Positions 5,331-8,579 of a stretch of DNA of 8,579 nt are shown here, piece by piece. The position numbers were made by a program, and so were the translations under genes. Source of the DNA: Candidatus Thiodictyon intracellulare (GTDB lineage Bacteria; Pseudomonadota; Gammaproteobacteria; Chromatiales; Chromatiaceae). A model generated the notes under the pieces. The model was not told the origin of the DNA, ran no database searches, and was given only the letters and a program-made list of their open reading frames with translations. How positions within the stretch are numbered: position 1 is the first letter of the stretch; every line of letters starts with the position of its first letter. The stretch is taken from contig JADNEJ010000363.1 in the NCBI GenBank assembly GCA_016292295.1, positions 1 through 8,579 on the forward strand, given 5' to 3'.

Positions 5331-7174
5331 GCGCGGCCCGTTATTGTATCGGGATCGATCTGGGCACCACCCATTGCGCCCTGGCCTACATCGACTCGCA
5401 GGAGGGCGACGGGGACACCATCGTCGATGCGACCCTGCCTATCCCCCAGCTTACGGCCCCGGGCGAGGTGATGGAACGGCCGCTGCTGCCGTCCTTTCTG
5501 TATCTGCCCCACCCGGAGGAGTTCCGGCCGGTCGACCTCACCTTGCCCTGGCCCAGTGACCCGAGCCGCATCGCCGGTGAACTGGCCCGCGCCCAGGAGT
5601 CCACGACCACGATCCGACTGGTGTCCAGCGCCAAGTCGTGGCTCTGTCACCCGGATCTGGATCGGCGTGCGGCCTTCCTCCCGGAGGGGGCACCGGATGA
5701 GGTGACAAAGATCTCGCCCTTCGCCGCCAGTGTGCAGTACCTCTCGCACCTGCGGGAAGCCTGGAATGTCCAGCATCCCCAGGAGCCGCTGGAGGCCCAA
5801 GAGGTTGCGGTCACAGTGCCGGCCTCCTTCGACCCGGCGGCTCGAGAGCTGACTGCCGAGGCCGCCCGTGCTATCGGTATCGCCAACCTGATCCTGTTGG
5901 AAGAGCCTCAGGCGGCCCTTTACAGTTGGGTCAACGACAGCCACGGCGACTGGCGTACCCAGGCACGGGTCGGCGACATCATCCTGGTAGTGGACGTGGG
6001 CGGCGGCACCACAGACCTGTCGCTGATCGCGGTCACGGAGGAGAAGGGGGCACTGGAGCTCACCCGCATCGCGGTCGGCGACCACATCCTTCTGGGCGGC
6101 GACAACATGGATCTGACCCTGGCCCACCTGGTGCGGACCAAGCTCAAGGCCGACGGGGTGAAACTGGACCGCTGGCAGTTCCGGGCCCTGGCCTTCGGCT
6201 GCCGCCAGGCCAAGGAGACCCTACTCGGTGATGCGGACCTGAAGTCGGTGCCGGTGGTGGTGCCGAGCCGTGGGTCGCGCCTGATCAGCGGCAGCATCCG
6301 CACCGAACTGACCCAGGAGGAGGTGACGAGCACCCTGGTCGATGGCTTCTTCCCCGAAGTCGCTGCCAACGCCCGGCCCATGACGCGCGCCCGCAGCGCC
6401 CTGACCCAGGTCAGCCTGCCCTATGCCCAGGACCCGGCCGTGACTCGGCACTTAGCCGCCTTTCTCGCCCGCCAGACCGGCGCCACCGAGGACCTGAACG
6501 GTTTCGCGCTGCCGGCCACAGGGGCGAGTTTCCTGCATCCCACCGCGATTCTGTTCAACGGCGGCGTCTTCAAACCGGTGGTGTTGCAGGACCGGGTCAT
6601 GCGCATCATCAACGCCTGGCTCACAGCCGAACAGGCCCCGCCCGCGCGCCTCCTAGATGCGCGAGACCTGGATCTGGCCGTCGCCCGCGGCGCTGCCTTC
6701 TATGTCCACGCCCGCCACCACGGCGGGGTGCGCATCCGCGGCGGCACCTCCCACACCTACTATGTTGGCATCGAGGCGGCCGCGCCGGCCATCCCCGAGC
6801 TCGACCCAGAACTGCACGCGCTTTGTCTCGTGGCCTTCGGTCTGGAGGAGGGGTCCGAGCCGGTCAGCCCGCCGCAGGAGTTCGGGCTAGTGGTCGGCGA
6901 ACTGGTGCGCTTCCGCTTCTTCAGCTCCAATGTACGCCGCGACGATCAGGTCGGTGAGCTGCTGGCCGACTGGCCCGCGGACGAGTTGACTGAACTCGAA
7001 GAGATCCAGACCGAACTGCCCGCCGAGGGCCGCAAGCGCGGCGAAGTGGTCTCGGTGCGGCTCCAGGCGCTGGTGAGCGAGGTCGGTACCCTGGAATTGA
7101 CCGCCATCCCCATCGCCGGCGGCGCCCAGCGCTGGAAGGTCGCCTTCAACACCCGCAGCACCACCACGGGCTAG
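5327..7174 (+). CDS. Divergent Hsp70 (DnaK-like) family ATPase
   Basis: The 615-residue product has the actin/Hsp70 nucleotide-binding fold. Phosphate-1 is IGIDLGTTH at 8-16, with an SAKSW motif near 101-105 where Hsp70 proteins carry the catalytic lysine. A connecting motif ILLEEPQAALYSW lies near 189-201, phosphate-2 is VDVGGGTTDL at 222-231, a GGDNMD motif is at 257-262, and the adenosine motif is AILFNGGVF at 407-415. After about residue 465 a short beta-rich region replaces a canonical substrate-binding domain, and the DnaK-type C-terminal lid is not evident. It is therefore a relative of DnaK and not DnaK itself. Translation starts at GTG 5327, overlapping the DUF2760 stop. The pair forms a compact operon ending at a REP hairpin 9 bases downstream. 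In other genomes I recall a third, larger Hsp70-DUF3731 gene beside such pairs; it is absent here. The client is unknown. Confidence 0.92.
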   Translation: MSAARYCIGIDLGTTHCALAYIDSQEGDGDTIVDATLPIPQLTAPGEVMERPLLPSFLYLPHPEEFRPVDLTLPWPSDPSRIAGELARAQESTTTIRLVSSAKSWLCHPDLDRRAAFLPEGAPDEVTKISPFAASVQYLSHLREAWNVQHPQEPLEAQEVAVTVPASFDPAARELTAEAARAIGIANLILLEEPQAALYSWVNDSHGDWRTQARVGDIILVVDVGGGTTDLSLIAVTEEKGALELTRIAVGDHILLGGDNMDLTLAHLVRTKLKADGVKLDRWQFRALAFGCRQAKETLLGDADLKSVPVVVPSRGSRLISGSIRTELTQEEVTSTLVDGFFPEVAANARPMTRARSALTQVSLPYAQDPAVTRHLAAFLARQTGATEDLNGFALPATGASFLHPTAILFNGGVFKPVVLQDRVMRIINAWLTAEQAPPARLLDARDLDLAVARGAAFYVHARHHGGVRIRGGTSHTYYVGIEAAAPAIPELDPELHALCLVAFGLEEGSEPVSPPQEFGLVVGELVRFRFFSSNVRRDDQVGELLADWPADELTELEEIQTELPAEGRKRGEVVSVRLQALVSEVGTLELTAIPIAGGAQRWKVAFNTRSTTTG

Positions 7175-7182
7175 CCGGGGCC

Positions 7183-7227
7183 GGGACGCCGCTCCCCGCT
7201 CCCGCGTGGGAGCGGCGTCCCGCCGCG
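7183..7227. repeat. REP-type hairpin just after the Hsp70-like gene
   Basis: GGGACGCCGCTCCC (7183-7196) and GGGAGCGGCGTCCC (7208-7221) are a perfect 14-bp inverted pair around 11 bases. The right arm belongs to CGTGGGAGCGGCGTCCCGCC ending at 7227, which is almost identical to 3104-3126. It begins 9 bases after the stop of the Hsp70-like gene. With no T-tract it is not a standard intrinsic terminator, but such hairpins can block 3' decay of the mRNA. Confidence 0.75.
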
Positions 7228-7282
7228 ATTCTTCCTTCAGGTCTGACGGGCATTCGCCCTGTCCGCAACGTTTTCTCCGGAC

Positions 7283-7296
7283 CCGCGGGCCCGCGG
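7283..7296. repeat. Perfect 14-base GC palindrome
   Basis: CCGCGGGCCCGCGG is its own reverse complement. It lies in the 120-base spacer between the REP hairpin and the IS4-type fragment, which otherwise holds nothing I recognise. No function is assigned; GC-rich DNA yields such palindromes by chance. Confidence 0.3.
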
Positions 7297-7348
7297 CACG
7301 GATCGGTGACGGCAAAAAAAGCGTGGCGTTGCACTAGCGTCCAAGCGT

Positions 7349-7711
7349 TTAGTCGAACAAAGTCAATTTTTTATGCTGTAGAATGTCCGCGGGATCGGAA
7401 TCCTGATCAGTAATTAACTGATTTATCGGGGTGCGCTCGAATAGGGTCAGGCTCAGCACCTATAGCAAAGTGTAGGGGCTGGCGTCAATATTCATTCGCT
7501 TTTTCAAAATCGCCACCAATATGTAGGTAGAAATGGCTATCCAGATTTGCGATTTCACCGCATTCTCGGAGGTGCCGAAAAACACCTTGATGTGGAAGTC
7601 TTTTTTGGTCAATTTGAAAAACAGTTCCACTTGCCAGCGGCAGCAGTAAAGTTCCGCAATGGTGAGCGCCGGTAGAGTAAAGTTATTCGTCAGAAACACC
7701 AACGTGTGGTC
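7349..7711 (-). pseudogene. IS4-type transposase C-terminal remnant with amber codon
   Basis: The minus strand encodes the end of an IS4-family (DDE_Tnp_1) transposase. DHTLVFLTNNFTLPALTIAE leads into LYCCRWQVELFFKLTK, which fits the Y-(2)-R-(3)-E-(6)-K signature holding the catalytic Glu, followed by FFGTSENAVKSQIWIAIS. After YTLL a TAG at 7460-7462 replaces an expected Gln codon. The same frame then continues VLSLTLFERTPINQLITDQD and on to KKLTLFD with a natural TAA at 7349-7351. Upstream, similarity ends near 7711, where an in-frame TAG and unrelated sequence begin, so all of the N-terminal two thirds is lost. It cannot make a working transposase. It is AT-rich compared with the Hsp70 operon. 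No terminal inverted repeats were identified. Confidence 0.85.
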
Positions 7712-7786
7712 CTAAAAGGAGCAATAGGTGCCCGCCGCGGGCCGTTCCTGGCTCGCGGACGGGTACACGCCGAGGCGAAGTTCCGG

Positions 7787-7999
7787 CTATGCCGGGGCCG
7801 GCAAATCCGGCGGCGGGTGCAATTCGCGGCCGTGGAGGTATTTCACCAGGGCGCGCGAGAGCACGCGGTACCAGCGTTGCAGCGGCGTCAACTGCTCCGC
7901 AGTTTGGCGTAGTGTTTTGAAGAAGGCCGCGACTTCGCGGCAGGCGCAGTCCACCCAGGCCGCTTCGGCATGCGGATGGCTAATGTTGTCGATGCTCAC
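7787..7999 (-). CDS. Hypothetical 70-residue protein of unknown family
   Basis: A GTG-initiated minus-strand frame encodes a 70-residue protein beginning MSIDNISHPHAEAAWVDCAC. It has two Cys near 18-20, a basic amphipathic middle (TLRQTAEQLTPLQRWYRVLS) and a Pro-rich tail (HPPPDLPAPA). Third codon positions are mostly G or C, as in the real genes of this window, which argues that it is or was coding. Against it, no convincing ribosome binding site precedes the GTG, it is isolated, and both sides are decayed mobile DNA. It may be the whole of a small accessory protein or the surviving 3' part of a longer gene. I recognise no family and assign no function. Confidence 0.45.
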   Translation of the reverse strand: MSIDNISHPHAEAAWVDCACREVAAFFKTLRQTAEQLTPLQRWYRVLSRALVKYLHGRELHPPPDLPAPA

Positions 8000-8297
8000 G
8001 ATCGGTTACAGGGATGGGGGCAGCACGCAATAAGGGCATCGCAAGGAATCAGTAGAATTATGAAAAAATAATATCTTACGACATACTCAAAAAAATAGAA
8101 TTAGGATTTCCATCGTGTTGTACTAGGGTCATGACCGAAAATTTCAGATGAGACATGTATACTGAAGTTTCCGGCTTTTCTAGGGGGGCACCGGAGGAAC
8201 GGGGGGTAGCGGTGAGGGGATTTTTGATGGGTTTGCGGAGATCAACGCAAACCCCTACGAAAACTCCAGACCCCAAGTGTTTGGCTCTGTGCTGGTT
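8000..8297. other. AT-rich stretch without a recognised gene
   Basis: This stretch is clearly richer in A and T at its left (8040-8160) than the rest of the window. Short open frames cross it on both strands, but none has a motif, ribosome binding site or codon pattern I can support. The only structure seen is the inverted repeat at 8229-8254. It is probably old mobile DNA that has lost its coding content. Confidence 0.5.
8229..8254. repeat. Perfect 9-bp inverted repeat
   Basis: GGGTTTGCG and CGCAAACCC are separated by GAGATCAA. No T-run follows on either strand, so it is not a convincing terminator. It could be a protein-binding site or a relic of a mobile element end. Confidence 0.4.
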
Positions 8298-8536
8298 TCA
8301 GAAAAAAGAAACTTTAGGTGTACATCGACCGCGCGTCGTCAATGTAGAGATATATAAATTCTCTACTTGTGCCCTGGCCCAGGGAGTTCTTCGCAAAAAC
8401 TTCAAACTGGATTTCACCGATGGTTCATTCTTGAAACAATTGATGTTGATCCGGTCGGCGAGACCATCCTAGTAGCCGTTAATGATAGACCAGCATCAGG
8501 ACCACAGTTTCGGTAACCGTTTAGCCCCCCTGGTTG
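8298..8536 (-). pseudogene. VF530/DUF2132 family gene remnant
   Basis: The minus strand encodes the hallmark of the small VF530 (DUF2132) family in pieces: QPGGLNG in one frame (from about 8536), VTETVVLMLVYH in a second (8517-8482), then [20 protein letters not shown] continuing [19 protein letters not shown] in the first frame (about 8468-8330). Intact relatives are single domains of roughly 70-80 residues reading PLHGVTLE...VEHYGW...[22 protein letters not shown]. Here there is a frameshift near 8517, another near 8480, and a TAG at 8469-8471 where the conserved YGW is expected. The surviving frame runs through a probably extended tail to TGA at 8298-8300. The family is described as possibly DNA-binding; its physiological role is unclear to me. 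The remnant suggests an old chromosomal gene now lost. Confidence 0.8.
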
Positions 8537-8579
8537 CCAAGTAGCCGTAGCGGGTCGCCCCGATCAGATGGCTGGTGAG

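Noticed and set aside
5036..6127. Long 363-codon open frame on the minus strand opposite the Hsp70 and DUF2760 genes
   Set aside because: It lies antisense to two well-supported genes, shows no domain motif, and long antisense frames are expected in GC-rich coding DNA.
8155..8472. A 105-codon plus-strand open frame
   Set aside because: Its second half is the complement of the VF530 remnant and the first half has no motif or credible ribosome site.
1..8579. tRNA, rRNA, riboswitch or CRISPR array
   Set aside because: No recognisable tRNA arms, rRNA segments, conserved riboswitch elements or regularly spaced repeats were seen on either strand.

Overview
The window looks like a chromosomal piece of a high-GC gammaproteobacterium. 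A purple sulfur bacterium of the Chromatiaceae type is my best guess, from codon use, the dsbD/cutA/fxsA neighbourhood and the load of decayed mobile DNA. That placement is inference; no marker gene is present.

Layout. Positions 1-128 (minus) hold the 5' end of a small predicted coiled-coil protein that runs off the window. Positions 247-2954 (minus) are an overlapping cutA-dsbD pair. CutA is a small trimeric metal-tolerance protein. DsbD carries reducing power across the inner membrane, and here it has two tandem periplasmic alpha domains instead of one. Divergent from cutA is fxsA (3219-3684), a gene broken by a small inverted-repeat element flanked by a 6-bp target duplication. Next comes an AT-rich decay zone (3690-4580): an IS630-type transposase remnant, a second larger copy of the same inverted-repeat element, a REP-type palindrome and a bidirectional terminator-like hairpin.

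Positions 4644-7174 (plus) form an intact two-gene operon: a DUF2760 protein followed, with a 4-base overlap, by a divergent Hsp70/DnaK-like ATPase. A strong REP-type hairpin follows the stop.

From 7230 to the end the window is again degraded accessory DNA: an IS4-type transposase fragment with an amber codon, one small uncharacterised open frame (7787-7999, minus), an AT-rich stretch with no recognised gene, and a frameshifted VF530/DUF2132 gene remnant on the minus strand.

How it works together: the left half is ordinary envelope housekeeping and the middle is a chaperone-like module of unknown client. What deserves attention is the mobile layer: a small element family with roughly 23-bp imperfect terminal inverted repeats, caught in fxsA with a visible target duplication, plus REP sequences and at least four broken genes. 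I see no complete novel system; the inverted-repeat element family is the best candidate for something undescribed.
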